Origin: Lentisphaeria bacterium
GTDB taxonomy: Bacteria; Verrucomicrobiota; Lentisphaeria; Victivallales; Victivallaceae
Length of the DNA stretch: 64,000 bases
Direction of reading: 5' to 3'
Assembly: GCA_017507125.1 (NCBI GenBank)
Contig: JAFWBQ010000121.1
Span: forward strand, 33,790 to 97,789
The position numbers and the translations under genes are program-made. Each line of letters opens with the position of its first letter. Positions within the stretch are counted from its first letter, which is position 1. Under the pieces are notes generated by a model. It had not been told where the DNA came from. It made no database searches and was given only the letters and a program-made list of their open reading frames with translations. Positions 7,662 to 16,249 of the stretch are shown here, in pieces.

Positions 7662-10600
7662 TAATTCATCCGGCCAGCGCGGTGTTGCTCTGCTCTTTGC
7701 TTTGGGGATCCTCTCTTTGCTTCTGGTTATGGGGGTTGCCTTTCTCGGTAATGCTCTGATCAGTCAGAAAATCGCCGTCAACAGTCAGGAGTCGGCATCT
7801 GCAAAGATGTTGGCACGTTCGGCTGTGGATCGTGTCCTTGCCCATTTGACTGTGTTTCATCTTGCTCAGATCCGGAGCGCCGGAGATTTTTATGCTGCCG
7901 ACGGTTCCAGTGTTTTCAGCAGAGTTTCAACGGCGGCGTTTGATGAAACTTCAAAGTTGTCTGTGGCAAGGGATAGGATCTATACCGGGAATGCTCCGAT
8001 GCTTTCCATCAGCAGAGGAAAAGAAGGAAGTGTTCCCTGGTATGATGGTTCAACGAGTCTTGCTGAATGGATCTACGTTCATGAAGACGGCAAGTTTTCC
8101 AATGGTACTGCCGGTGGGGAAAAGATAGTCGGACGTTTTGCTTATCAGGTTCTGCCTCAGCCTTCAGCTTCACGGCTTTCGCTTTATGCTGTGACCGCCG
8201 GAGCTTCAAGAAGGGCAGGGGAAAATAGGGATTCCGCTGCTACTGCACGAGTTCCGCAAAAACATCGCCTGGGACTCGAAGTCGATGAATTGGTGATCCC
8301 CAATACCATGTTTTCAACATATTGGAAACACGACAGTACTGCCTTGTGTGATCCGCTCCATGAATTTGACAATTTTATCAATGTGCTTGCAGGAGGTAAG
8401 AGCGGGGCGGATCATTTCAGGGGAAATGACGCCTTAACAGAAAGCCGTCGGCGTTGGCTTGAGCATATTTTTGCAGAGGGACGCGGACGTGTTGCCCGGG
8501 AAGCCTTCTGGGGCGGCGATGGCTGGTATCCCCGATTTAACCTCGGCAAATTCAATTACTATTGGGACAGCAGCACCGGCAAACGTGTTCCGGTTCGCAA
8601 TTCCGGAGATAATAATTGGTATCAGCGTTTTCTTGATCTTTCAACTCCTCCGGCTGATGCCGCAACTGAGACTGCCAAGATAGCTGATATCAGTAACGGG
8701 AAAGTCAGTGATGGAGTCAGTGCTGTAGACCGGCTTTTAAAGGCTCATACTGTCAGCGGCAAGTACACTGATGCCTGTCTTTATGACGGTCAGTATGAAG
8801 TTCTCGGTCTGCCTTTTCTCCGGCGCATAGGTAACTTCGGTGAAAAAGGCGGGTTTGAAAAAGTTGAAGATTTACGCAGACAGATTGCCGCCAACTTGAA
8901 TGACTATTGCGATACTGACTCCATTCCCACAAGTGATGTTGCTGCTGATACATGGAAAGATAAGGTTGACAAAATAGATGATCTTCCAAAATTTACAGGT
9001 AATGAGCAGACACCTTATATCAATGAACTTGCCTTCGGCTTTAAGATGAGTGACGGCAAGATCACTGCGGAAACCGGAAAATGTGATTTTGAGGCAAAAT
9101 TTACCCCTGAAATCATTGCTGAGTTGATCCGGGTGTATAAGAGTACTCCGGGGATTACCGGCACTCAGCTTCATGGGTTCATCAAATCCCTGGGGGTGAC
9201 ATTGAAAGTTTCAGTCAGTGGAACTGCTACCGGATCTTACAAAAAAAGTGTTGATGGTGTGGAAACGACTGTTACTGTTCCCGAGTTTAATTTGAATGAT
9301 TTGCTCATTGAAGGTAGCGATATTTCTTATTCAGAGTTTAAAAATAAGAAATTTGAGATCCCATTTGATACCGGTGTCGGTGGTCCGTATTGGGTCAAAA
9401 ATTTTCAGTTCACTGACGCGGCAGACGTTATCTCTGTTAAAGCCTCTCTTTATCAGAAGCTCCGCGAGCTTTCCGGAACGACAGATAATGAGGTGAGTTT
9501 TACCGTCAATCCAACGAAAATCAAGGTGGAAATTTCCAAAGTTTCTTTCAATTTGGGAAATCTCGTTCTGACTGCCACTGTTGATGGTAAGGAAAATGTC
9601 GGTATCGATTTTGTCAGATTTATCAATCCTCCGGGAGACAGTGAAACTTTTTCCGTTACCTCTGAGAAGGCGAAAGAATATACCTCAATGACGGATTTGA
9701 GCAAGGATGGGATCTTTCATGTGGGTGTCATGCAGGCAATTGATCCCCGGCAGAATCTTAACGTTGTGTTTCAGCGCAATGGTACCAGTGTTTCTACAAG
9801 CCTTAAAAGCAGTGATTGGTTGCTTTCAAAGGACGCGTCTCTTCAGTTCACTGCTGATGAGTCCGCTTGGAAGTGGGATGATTTTGCGACCCGCGTTACC
9901 GGAGGAGGTGTCAATTCCAATCCTTCTGCTCCGAAATATGCTGATGAATCGTCAATGACAGCTCAAAATAATTGTGATACGGAGGAAACCCAAGATCCTG
10001 CCTGGTTGGGGGACGATCCAAAACAACACATTTCCACTGCAGTGATCCGCAATGCGCCTATGAGAAGTCCATGGGAATTAGGATTTATCCACCGTGGTAT
10101 TCCTTTTCAAACCATCAATTTACTCAAGGCTGGCGGTATTGAGAATAATGGCGATGGTACTACTCAGACCGTATTGGCAGAAGATGCTCATAAACCTGAT
10201 AATTTTACCGATTTGAACAATTCTCTGGGGACAAGTTATAAAAATGGAGACGCCGGAATTCTTGATCAGGTCAAAATGACGGATCTGACAAGAGCTTATG
10301 GTAAAGTTGATTTCAGTGCTTTACAGAATCAGCCGGTCAACTGGATTACCGGCGGAGACTCTTTTGATACATTGAAAACAGAACTTTTCCAAAGCCTTTT
10401 CGCCAATCTGAAAACTCAACAGGCGTATGTTTTTGTTGATAAGGTTAAGGAACTTGACAAGGCTCCTGTTTTTGACGCAGGCACTGAGAGTCCTTTGACA
10501 TTTGAGGTCATCGTTAATGATTTTGCCCAGTCTCCCGTAACTGCCTTGAGGTCAAGAATATTGGCAGGTAATTCAAATCTCATCGGCAAATATGAACTAA

Positions 10601-10968
10601 GGACAACCAATGCCGCTCAAGAGGAGATTATCGGTAAGACCATTAATCTGATTGAAGGACGCGGCGCTTCACTGCCCACCGTCTTCAAGGTCGTTATTGC
10701 TGCTCAGTCTATAAGGGATCTTGACGGGGTCATGACCAAATTGGATAAAGACGGTTCACCTCTTTCGCCTTATACCGCCTCCATCGGGAAGTTCGATGCT
10801 AAGATCGTAGACAAAGACAGCAAGGGATCTGACCTGGACAGCAGCGTATACTATGATGAGATCCTCGGCGAATGCCGAATGCTTGTGACAATAGAGAAGC
10901 TTCATTATTTTGATAATGATGTGCCCCGGGCGCGGCTGCGGGTGAAGCAGATCGAGTATCTGGATTAG
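7648..10968 (+). CDS. Very large K-like pseudopilin (Verru_Chthon cassette protein A-like)
   Basis: A 1106-residue protein; the start is set by GGAGGA 5 bases before the ATG at 7648. The N-terminus NINNSSGQRG then VALLFALGILSLLLVMGVAFL is the GspK/PilX signature: Gly at -1, no Glu at +5, hydrophobic helix, then a helical segment AKMLARSAVDRVLAHL like the GspK ARxAVERAL motif. The body is far larger than GspK (about 330 residues) and has a signed set of ordinary globular stretches with no catalytic motif visible. In the Verru_Chthon cassette the A protein is likewise the large member. It is the last gene of the cassette, followed by a hairpin. Confidence 0.7.
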   Translation: MTNINNSSGQRGVALLFALGILSLLLVMGVAFLGNALISQKIAVNSQESASAKMLARSAVDRVLAHLTVFHLAQIRSAGDFYAADGSSVFSRVSTAAFDETSKLSVARDRIYTGNAPMLSISRGKEGSVPWYDGSTSLAEWIYVHEDGKFSNGTAGGEKIVGRFAYQVLPQPSASRLSLYAVTAGASRRAGENRDSAATARVPQKHRLGLEVDELVIPNTMFSTYWKHDSTALCDPLHEFDNFINVLAGGKSGADHFRGNDALTESRRRWLEHIFAEGRGRVAREAFWGGDGWYPRFNLGKFNYYWDSSTGKRVPVRNSGDNNWYQRFLDLSTPPADAATETAKIADISNGKVSDGVSAVDRLLKAHTVSGKYTDACLYDGQYEVLGLPFLRRIGNFGEKGGFEKVEDLRRQIAANLNDYCDTDSIPTSDVAADTWKDKVDKIDDLPKFTGNEQTPYINELAFGFKMSDGKITAETGKCDFEAKFTPEIIAELIRVYKSTPGITGTQLHGFIKSLGVTLKVSVSGTATGSYKKSVDGVETTVTVPEFNLNDLLIEGSDISYSEFKNKKFEIPFDTGVGGPYWVKNFQFTDAADVISVKASLYQKLRELSGTTDNEVSFTVNPTKIKVEISKVSFNLGNLVLTATVDGKENVGIDFVRFINPPGDSETFSVTSEKAKEYTSMTDLSKDGIFHVGVMQAIDPRQNLNVVFQRNGTSVSTSLKSSDWLLSKDASLQFTADESAWKWDDFATRVTGGGVNSNPSAPKYADESSMTAQNNCDTEETQDPAWLGDDPKQHISTAVIRNAPMRSPWELGFIHRGIPFQTINLLKAGGIENNGDGTTQTVLAEDAHKPDNFTDLNNSLGTSYKNGDAGILDQVKMTDLTRAYGKVDFSALQNQPVNWITGGDSFDTLKTELFQSLFANLKTQQAYVFVDKVKELDKAPVFDAGTESPLTFEVIVNDFAQSPVTALRSRILAGNSNLIGKYELRTTNAAQEEIIGKTINLIEGRGASLPTVFKVVIAAQSIRDLDGVMTKLDKDGSPLSPYTASIGKFDAKIVDKDSKGSDLDSSVYYDEILGECRMLVTIEKLHYFDNDVPRARLRVKQIEYLD

Positions 10969-10998
10969 TTTTAAGGTCGTTTTTTTGGAGATTTTTTC

Positions 10999-11023
10999 AG
11001 CTCCGGGCATCGGCCCGGATGCT
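10999..11023 (+). terminator. Putative terminator at end of pseudopilin cassette
   Basis: TCCGGGC (11002-11008) and GCCCGGA (11013-11019) form a 7-bp GC stem with a 4-base loop, extended by AGC/GCT, and followed by a T-rich stretch. It lies 30 bases after the stop and 40 bases before guaA. Confidence 0.55.
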
Positions 11024-11058
11024 TTATTTCTGGTAACTTACATGGAAGTGAGGTTGGA

Positions 11059-12357
11059 ATGAAAGTTACTCCCGAAACAGTTGTTCTGATCGATTGCAAT
11101 TGCAATGAGATTCAGAAGATCGCACGCGCTGTGCGAAGTGCCAAGGTTTATACCATGGTTATGCCGTGCTCTGTCCCCCTGGACAGACTTCAGGCAGAAA
11201 AACCTGTCGGTATCATCTTTTGCGCCGACAAAAATGAACCCGAACTCGCCGCCAAGGCTGCCGGGATCGCCGCCCTCGACCTGCCCAAGATCGCCGTTGA
11301 CGGCGCCGCTGAAATGTTCCCCGGCATGGAAAGCGTCAAGCTGGAATCCGCCACCGCTGTTGAACCCCTTGTCAAATTCTGCTTTGATAAGTGCGGATGC
11401 ACCGGCAAGTGGACCATGGAAAACTTTATCGAAGAAGCCGTTGCCGATATCCGCGCTCAGGTGGGCGACCAGACCGTTGTGCTGGGACTTTCCGGAGGCG
11501 TTGACTCAAGCGTCGTCGCCGCTTTGATCCACAAGGCCATCGGCAAACAGCTGACTTGCGTCTTCGTCAACCACGGTCTGCTGCGTAAAGATGAACCCGA
11601 AAACGTCCAGAAGGTCTTCGCCGACACTTTTGATATGAATCTGGTCTATATCGACGCCACTGACCGTTTCCTTGACAAGCTGGCAGGCGTTGATGAACCC
11701 GAACGCAAACGCAAGATCATCGGCAAGGAGTTTATTGAAGTTTTTGCCGATGCCGCAAGAGAAGTCAATGCCCCCTTCCTCGGACAGGGAACCATCTATC
11801 CCGATATCCTTGAAAGTATCTCTTTTGACGGCAAACCCGCCATCAAGAGCCATCACAACGTTGGCGGACTCCCCCCCGACCTCAAATTCAAACTGGTGGA
11901 GCCCGTGGAACGCCTTTTCAAAGATGAAGTCCGTCAGGTGGGAAGACTTCTTGGACTCCCCTCTGTCATGCTTGACCGTCATCCTTTCCCCGGTCCCTCT
12001 CTGGGGGTCCGCCATCTGGGAGCCATTTCAAGAGATACTCTGGCAGTTTTGCGCGAAGCTGATGCTATCGTCACCGAGGAGCTGATGAAATCCGGATGGT
12101 ATGCCAAAACCTGGCAGACTTTCGCCATTTTCGTTCCCGTCAAGACCACCGGTATCCGTGACGGCGGCAGAAGCTATGACAATGTCATCGCCATCCGCTC
12201 CATCAACAGCGTGGACGCCGTGACCGCTGAAGTGGTGGAACTTCCCTGGGAGTTGCTCTTTACCATGTCCAAAAGGATCGTATCTGAAGTCAAGGGTGTC
12301 AATCGCGTGGTCTATGATATCACCCAGAAACCCCCGGCGACAATTGAGTGGGAGTGA
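11059..12357 (+). CDS. guaA: GMP synthase with degenerate glutaminase domain
   Basis: A 432-residue protein; standard GuaA is about 510-525. Residues ~125-432 are a good ATP-pyrophosphatase plus dimerisation unit: LSGGVDSS P-loop at 145-151, GQGTIYPD, KSHHNVGGLP, HPFPGPSLGVR and the C-terminal DITxKPPATIEWE. It converts XMP to GMP. The first ~115 residues correspond to the start of the class I glutaminase (VVLIDCNCNEIQKIARAVR in place of ILDFGSQYTQLIARRVRE), but the GICYGMQ nucleophile motif and the His/Glu pair are missing and the domain is about 85 residues short. Ammonia must come from solution or another glutaminase if the enzyme works. The 5' region has GAGG before the ATG. No separate GuaA-N gene is in the window. 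Confidence 0.85.
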   Translation: MKVTPETVVLIDCNCNEIQKIARAVRSAKVYTMVMPCSVPLDRLQAEKPVGIIFCADKNEPELAAKAAGIAALDLPKIAVDGAAEMFPGMESVKLESATAVEPLVKFCFDKCGCTGKWTMENFIEEAVADIRAQVGDQTVVLGLSGGVDSSVVAALIHKAIGKQLTCVFVNHGLLRKDEPENVQKVFADTFDMNLVYIDATDRFLDKLAGVDEPERKRKIIGKEFIEVFADAAREVNAPFLGQGTIYPDILESISFDGKPAIKSHHNVGGLPPDLKFKLVEPVERLFKDEVRQVGRLLGLPSVMLDRHPFPGPSLGVRHLGAISRDTLAVLREADAIVTEELMKSGWYAKTWQTFAIFVPVKTTGIRDGGRSYDNVIAIRSINSVDAVTAEVVELPWELLFTMSKRIVSEVKGVNRVVYDITQKPPATIEWE

Positions 12358-12377
12358 TTTTTTTCAAAAAAAATCAC
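12354..12377. repeat. AT-rich perfect inverted repeat across the guaA stop
   Basis: GTGATTTTTTT (12354-12364) is mirrored by AAAAAAATCAC (12367-12377), an 11-bp arm with a 2-base centre. It overlaps the guaA stop codon. It could be a weak bidirectional terminator or a protein site. Confidence 0.5.
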
Positions 12378-12479
12378 AATATCTCACAATAAATACTCCT
12401 CTCCCGGCGTTAAGAGAGTGTCAGTCTCAACAGGATCTGACATAACATTAACAAAACGGAGAGGAGAAGGGAGTAATTT

Positions 12480-13283
12480 ATGAAAAGGAGCCTTTTTACA
12501 GCATTCCTGAGTGGAGCACTTGTTGTTTGTTCGGTTTCAGTTTTCGCTGATACCACCGAAGGCGGAAACACCGGTAATAACGGCGGTCAGCGCTGGGGTG
12601 GTCCCAGAGGCGGAATGCGCGGCGGAATGCGCGGCGGAATGCGCGGCGGTCAGCGCTGGGGCGGTCCCGGAGGCGGAATGCGCGGCGGTCAGCGCTGGGG
12701 CGGTCCCGGAGGCGGAATGCGTGGCGGTATGGGCTTCGGAGGAATGATGCTGGGCAGGATCTCCAGAGAGTCCGAGATAGAGAAGAAATTCCCCAAAGAA
12801 TACGCTGAAGTTGCAAAACAGCTTATTGATGCTGAAAATAAACTTCAGGAACTTGCAAAAAAAGCCAAGGTGGAACTGCCTTCTGACAACAACAATGTCT
12901 ATCGCCAGCTGAAAATAAAAGCTCCTGCCGAATTTGCTGAAATTGAGAAAAAACTCAGTTCCAGAGAGACTATGCGCGACGGATTTACTCAACTCCGCGC
13001 TCTCGCTGAAAAGCATCAGCTTAAATTGACTTTCGGTTTTGGCATGGGACAGCGCCGCGGCGGCGAATTGCGTCAGCCGGAAAATCGTCCTCAGATGCGC
13101 CGCAATGACGCTGCCAAAGTTCGTGCCATCCGCGAAAAATTTCCGAAAGATTGGGAAAAGTACAGGGATTTGCGCCGTGAAGGGAAGAACCGCGAAGCTG
13201 AAGAGCTCGTCCGTGAACTTATGCGGCGTCTTAATACACCTCAGCCCTCCAAGCCTGCGGCAGAAGCTCAGTCTGGAAAATGA
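12480..13283 (+). CDS. Secreted Gly/Met/Arg-rich repeat protein with helical C-terminus
   Basis: A 267-residue protein with a Sec signal (MKRSLFTAFLSGALVVCSVSVFA, cleavage after the A-x-A-like FA). Residues 35-95 are built from short repeats of the type GGQRWGGP-GGGMRGG, encoded by a tandem DNA repeat. From about 100 to 265 it is a charged, helix-forming domain in which two segments are related: EKKFPKEYAEVAKQL and REKFPKDWEKYRDLR. The size and helical, Met/Arg-rich nature recall Spy/CpxP-like periplasmic proteins, but the family motif is not seen. It sits 26 bases before the first T2SS gene and likely shares its transcript. GGAGAAGGGAG precedes the ATG. Confidence 0.75.
   Translation: MKRSLFTAFLSGALVVCSVSVFADTTEGGNTGNNGGQRWGGPRGGMRGGMRGGMRGGQRWGGPGGGMRGGQRWGGPGGGMRGGMGFGGMMLGRISRESEIEKKFPKEYAEVAKQLIDAENKLQELAKKAKVELPSDNNNVYRQLKIKAPAEFAEIEKKLSSRETMRDGFTQLRALAEKHQLKLTFGFGMGQRRGGELRQPENRPQMRRNDAAKVRAIREKFPKDWEKYRDLRREGKNREAEELVRELMRRLNTPQPSKPAAEAQSGK
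12586..12735 (+). repeat. Tandem repeat encoding Gly-rich motif
   Basis: The stretch first iterates a 12-base unit (GCGGAATGCGCG-type, three copies), then a 39-base unit GGCGGTCAGCGCTGGGGCGG... about 2.5 times with only one or two substitutions. In-frame units give GGMR and GGQRWGGPGGGMR. The near identity of copies indicates recent slippage or duplication. Confidence 0.8.
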
Positions 13284-13309
13284 AGCTGAGCAAGGGGGAA
13301 TAGAATTTA

Positions 13310-14611
13310 ATGGCACTTTTTGGAAAAAATAAATTTGCAGTTGTTTTTTGCTCTCCGGAAATATTCCGGGGAGCGGTTTTTGCCAAACGCAATTCAAAGT
13401 GGCATCTTATCCGCTTCGGAGAGGTGACTTCTGGTTCGGAATTTCCCGGAGACTGTTTCAAGGCTTTGCTCAAAGAAATCGGTTATTCAAGCGATGCGGA
13501 ACTTTTTTTGACGGGGGATTTGACTGACAGCTGCTGCTTTACATGGGAATCGGTTCCTTTGCCTCCGAGAGAACAGCAGAATGCCGTTGAAATGGAGCTC
13601 GGCAGCGCTTTGCCGGGTAATATGGACGATCCTGTCTTTCAGTTTACCGAGTCCCCTGCTGCAGAAGAGGACGCAGTTAATGTCAATGTGTATGCTTTTC
13701 CCGCAAATTCCATGAATCAGGTCGCAGCTATGCTTAATCGTGCCAACTGCAAGGCAGACGAATTTGTTTCTCCCCTTATTTGTCTGGAACCTGATGATGC
13801 TCCTGCACACTTTGATTTGATCAATGGTGATTATTTCTTCCACAAGGGTGTCTGGAAAAAGTGCGTCGGCAGGGAAAAGCTCCTTGAAAATGCTGAAGCA
13901 GAGTGGCACAAGACCATGACGTCAGCTTTTGTGCTGCCCGAAAAATTTGATGTGAGCAAATATTTAAGCGTTCTGCTTGTTGCCAGATTGGAGTGTTCCG
14001 AGAAGTCCATAAAAGAACGCATCGCTCTAAAAGTCCTGCCCGATCAGTCCCGCCCCCTGCGTTACAGAACCCAGATCCAGCTGGCAGTCATCCTGCTCGT
14101 GCTTCTTATAGGTAATCTTCTGTGGGCAGGGTATATCAATTTCGGCGGTGAGTATCGCGAAGCCAGAGAAATTTCAGCCCAAATCGACGATTGCCGCAGA
14201 AAAATCACCTCTATCAACTCCCGTCTCAAACGCAATCAGAAGGCGTCACGGGATATGGCAAGGGTCGTTGAGATCTCCGCCGGAGAAAGTGATGTATTAG
14301 GAAAACTTGCGGCATTTTCCGGGCTTCTTCCTGAAAATGTTCTTGTGTCAAGTATGCGTTGGAGTGACTCCGGAGTCGATCTTCAGCTCCAGTCTGAAAA
14401 TGCTAATATCAACCTGCCCGAATTGCTTAAACCTTTGAATTTCTGGAAAATAGGCAATCTGCAGCAGCGTCAGATGTGGGGCAGTGATGTGACTTCGATC
14501 AATTTGCGTCTTGTTCCGAATACTGAGGATGACAAGGATAAAGATAAGAAAAAAGGCAGCACAGGTATGCGCCGCAGACAGTATAACTCCGGAAGGAGGA
14601 GCGGAAGATGA
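13310..14611 (+). CDS. T2SS/type IV pilus inner-membrane protein, GspL (PilM-PilN) like
   Basis: A 433-residue protein. Residues 1-235 look like the actin-like PilM/GspL cytoplasmic domain (short strands, WESVPLPPREQQNAVEMELG like the PilM segment preceding its binding helix). A single membrane segment follows at about 258-275 (IQLAVILLVLLIGNLLWAGY), then a coiled coil (EISAQIDDCRRKITSINSRLKRNQ) and a PilN/GspL ferredoxin-like C-domain (VLSSMRWSDSGVDLQLQSEN). The tail is Lys/Arg/Asp-rich. It recruits the ATPase to the membrane platform. GGGGGA lies upstream of the ATG, and the stop overlaps the next start in ATGA. First core gene of an 11-gene T2SS operon. Confidence 0.7.
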   Translation: MALFGKNKFAVVFCSPEIFRGAVFAKRNSKWHLIRFGEVTSGSEFPGDCFKALLKEIGYSSDAELFLTGDLTDSCCFTWESVPLPPREQQNAVEMELGSALPGNMDDPVFQFTESPAAEEDAVNVNVYAFPANSMNQVAAMLNRANCKADEFVSPLICLEPDDAPAHFDLINGDYFFHKGVWKKCVGREKLLENAEAEWHKTMTSAFVLPEKFDVSKYLSVLLVARLECSEKSIKERIALKVLPDQSRPLRYRTQIQLAVILLVLLIGNLLWAGYINFGGEYREAREISAQIDDCRRKITSINSRLKRNQKASRDMARVVEISAGESDVLGKLAAFSGLLPENVLVSSMRWSDSGVDLQLQSENANINLPELLKPLNFWKIGNLQQRQMWGSDVTSINLRLVPNTEDDKDKDKKKGSTGMRRRQYNSGRRSGR

Positions 14612-15306
14612 GTCTCGATGTCAAAAAATTTCTGTCCACTCCGAAAGGACAGCTTATCGGTGCAATTTCCGCATTGCTCCTTGTGTGGCTGATACTGCTC
14701 TTTTATTTCGGAGGCGAATTTGTCAGCAGTCTGCCCAGTGCAGACAGTTTGAGCGACTCCAAGCGGGAACTCAAGAAACAGCAGCGGCTTCTCGACAAGG
14801 CTAAAGCTGACGAACATGAGTATCTCCAGCTGAGGGAAAAGTATAACGCCAAGATCCGCGGAGCATGGCGCGAGAGCGAACACGGTCTGGTTGAAACCAG
14901 ATTACGCCGCATCGTTTCTGATACTGCTACTAAATTGGAACTCAGACCCAACAGTCTGGGAACTGTCAGAACAAACCGCATCAATGAAGATTTCTACTTT
15001 GCAGAAATCGACATAACCATGAATGCCAGCTATGAAGAAGTTGTGAAATTTATCGCTGCTATAGCTGAATGTCAGCCCAAACTCAGTTGGAGACGGTTGG
15101 ATTTGCGTCCTGATTTCCGCCGCCGCAACATGCATGCAACCAATACCAATCTCGCCGCCGCCCGTGCTCAGGCTGTACAGGATCAGAATGTTGTCAATGT
15201 CATGTTCAACGGCGTGATCCGGGTGATCGGTTATGATGGTCCCGTCAGTGTCGCCGCTGTGAAGAAAACTCCCCAAGTTCCTCCGAAGAAAGGAGTTGGC
15301 AAATGA
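14608..15306 (+). CDS. T2SS inner-membrane protein, GspM/PilO like
   Basis: A 232-residue protein with a short cytoplasmic N-terminus, one membrane segment (LIGAISALLLVWLILLFYFGG, residues ~15-35), a coiled coil (SKRELKKQQRLLDKAKADEHEYLQLREKYN), then a ferredoxin-like domain (FYFAEIDITMNASYEEVVKFIAAIAECQPKLSWRRLDLRPD). This is the architecture of GspM/PilO, which pairs with GspL/PilN. The tail is basic and proline-rich. The start overlaps the preceding stop and its own stop overlaps the next start, both ATGA. Confidence 0.7.
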   Translation: MSLDVKKFLSTPKGQLIGAISALLLVWLILLFYFGGEFVSSLPSADSLSDSKRELKKQQRLLDKAKADEHEYLQLREKYNAKIRGAWRESEHGLVETRLRRIVSDTATKLELRPNSLGTVRTNRINEDFYFAEIDITMNASYEEVVKFIAAIAECQPKLSWRRLDLRPDFRRRNMHATNTNLAAARAQAVQDQNVVNVMFNGVIRVIGYDGPVSVAAVKKTPQVPPKKGVGK

Positions 15307-16211
15307 AAAGTCCTCTGATACTTCTCAACTGCCTGCTGGCAGGCGGTGTCTGTTTTGCTTTTGTCAGCAATATCAAAAGTATTTCTAAAGAAGAACAGGT
15401 CGTTCCCGTAAAAAGAAGCAAAAAAATTCTTCCCAAAACACGCGAGGGAGTCGAAACTGCAGCTCCCTCTTTGACCGCAGAGCAGAAGATCCGGAATATT
15501 CTTACTGCCAACATCCTCAATCCTGACCGCAGCCCCAATACGGGCGTTCGGGGACGCAACCGGAGAGTCCAGCTTTCACTGGTCGGAACCTTTAAAATCG
15601 GAAAAAGTGAAGGTGCTATCATCCGTGTTCGCGGAGCCGTCAATCAGAACCGCTTTATGCAAATGGGGGGAGGCATGTTTGGTATGCCCGGTATGCCCGG
15701 TATGTCCGGCGGCGCACCCCAGAATGGTCAGAATGCAGGCGGCAATATGACAGGTCCCCGGATCAATTCAGGACGAACTGAGGGCAGGGGCGGCATGATG
15801 TCCGGACAGGATAACCGTATGCGTTTTTCCTCCATGTTCCGTCAGATGGCCGGAGCAGAGGAGGATACTGATTCTGCAACCACCGGAACCAAACAGTATG
15901 TCAAGGTCGGTGAAACTCTTTCAAGCGGTCATACTCTCGTCGAGGTGCAGCGTTTCAAGGTGGTTCTCAGCCGCGGCGGTACCAAGACCGAGCTGCTTTT
16001 GGAAGATCCCTCCAAAAATCAGGTCAGACGCAGCACCTACCGCCGTATGAGTGCCGGTCAGCAATTTATGCAGAATTCTCTGAATGCTCAGCGGCAGATG
16101 ATGCAGATGATGCAGCGTATGTCCTGGGGCATGAATCGCGCTATGCAGAATCTCAACAGCAATATCAACCGCGGCGGCGGTAATGGCGGCCGTGGCGGCG
16201 GCAGACGGTAA
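15303..16211 (+). CDS. T2SS GspC/PilP-like protein with Gly/Met-rich insert
   Basis: A 302-residue protein with an N-terminal hydrophobic segment (LILLNCLLAGGVCFAFV, residues 5-21) acting as anchor or signal. The homology region LNPDRSP...VQLSLVGTFKIGKSEGAIIRV fits the GspC HR/PilP domain that docks on the secretin. A loop of about 80 residues rich in Met, Gly and Asn (GMFGMPGMPGMSGG) is inserted, followed by the second half of the domain: KQYVKVGETLSSGHTLVEVQRFKVVLSRGG. The C-terminus is a Met/Gln- then Gly/Arg-rich tail. The order L-M-C right before the secretin supports the call; the insert and tail are unusual. Confidence 0.7.
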   Translation: MKSPLILLNCLLAGGVCFAFVSNIKSISKEEQVVPVKRSKKILPKTREGVETAAPSLTAEQKIRNILTANILNPDRSPNTGVRGRNRRVQLSLVGTFKIGKSEGAIIRVRGAVNQNRFMQMGGGMFGMPGMPGMSGGAPQNGQNAGGNMTGPRINSGRTEGRGGMMSGQDNRMRFSSMFRQMAGAEEDTDSATTGTKQYVKVGETLSSGHTLVEVQRFKVVLSRGGTKTELLLEDPSKNQVRRSTYRRMSAGQQFMQNSLNAQRQMMQMMQRMSWGMNRAMQNLNSNINRGGGNGGRGGGRR

Positions 16212-16249
16212 ATTGTTTTCAATATATTAATATACAGCAGGAAAAAGCA

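Noticed and set aside
10969..11058. Possible purine riboswitch before guaA
   Set aside because: Only a GC hairpin of terminator type is present; the conserved three-way junction elements are not seen.
12581..12740. Possible CRISPR-like direct repeats
   Set aside because: Repeats are coding, contiguous without spacers and vary in length; this is a protein tandem repeat.
12537..13397. 286-codon minus-strand open frame
   Set aside because: Antisense to the Gly-rich repeat gene and the start of the GspL-like gene; its repeats mirror the coding-strand tandem repeat.
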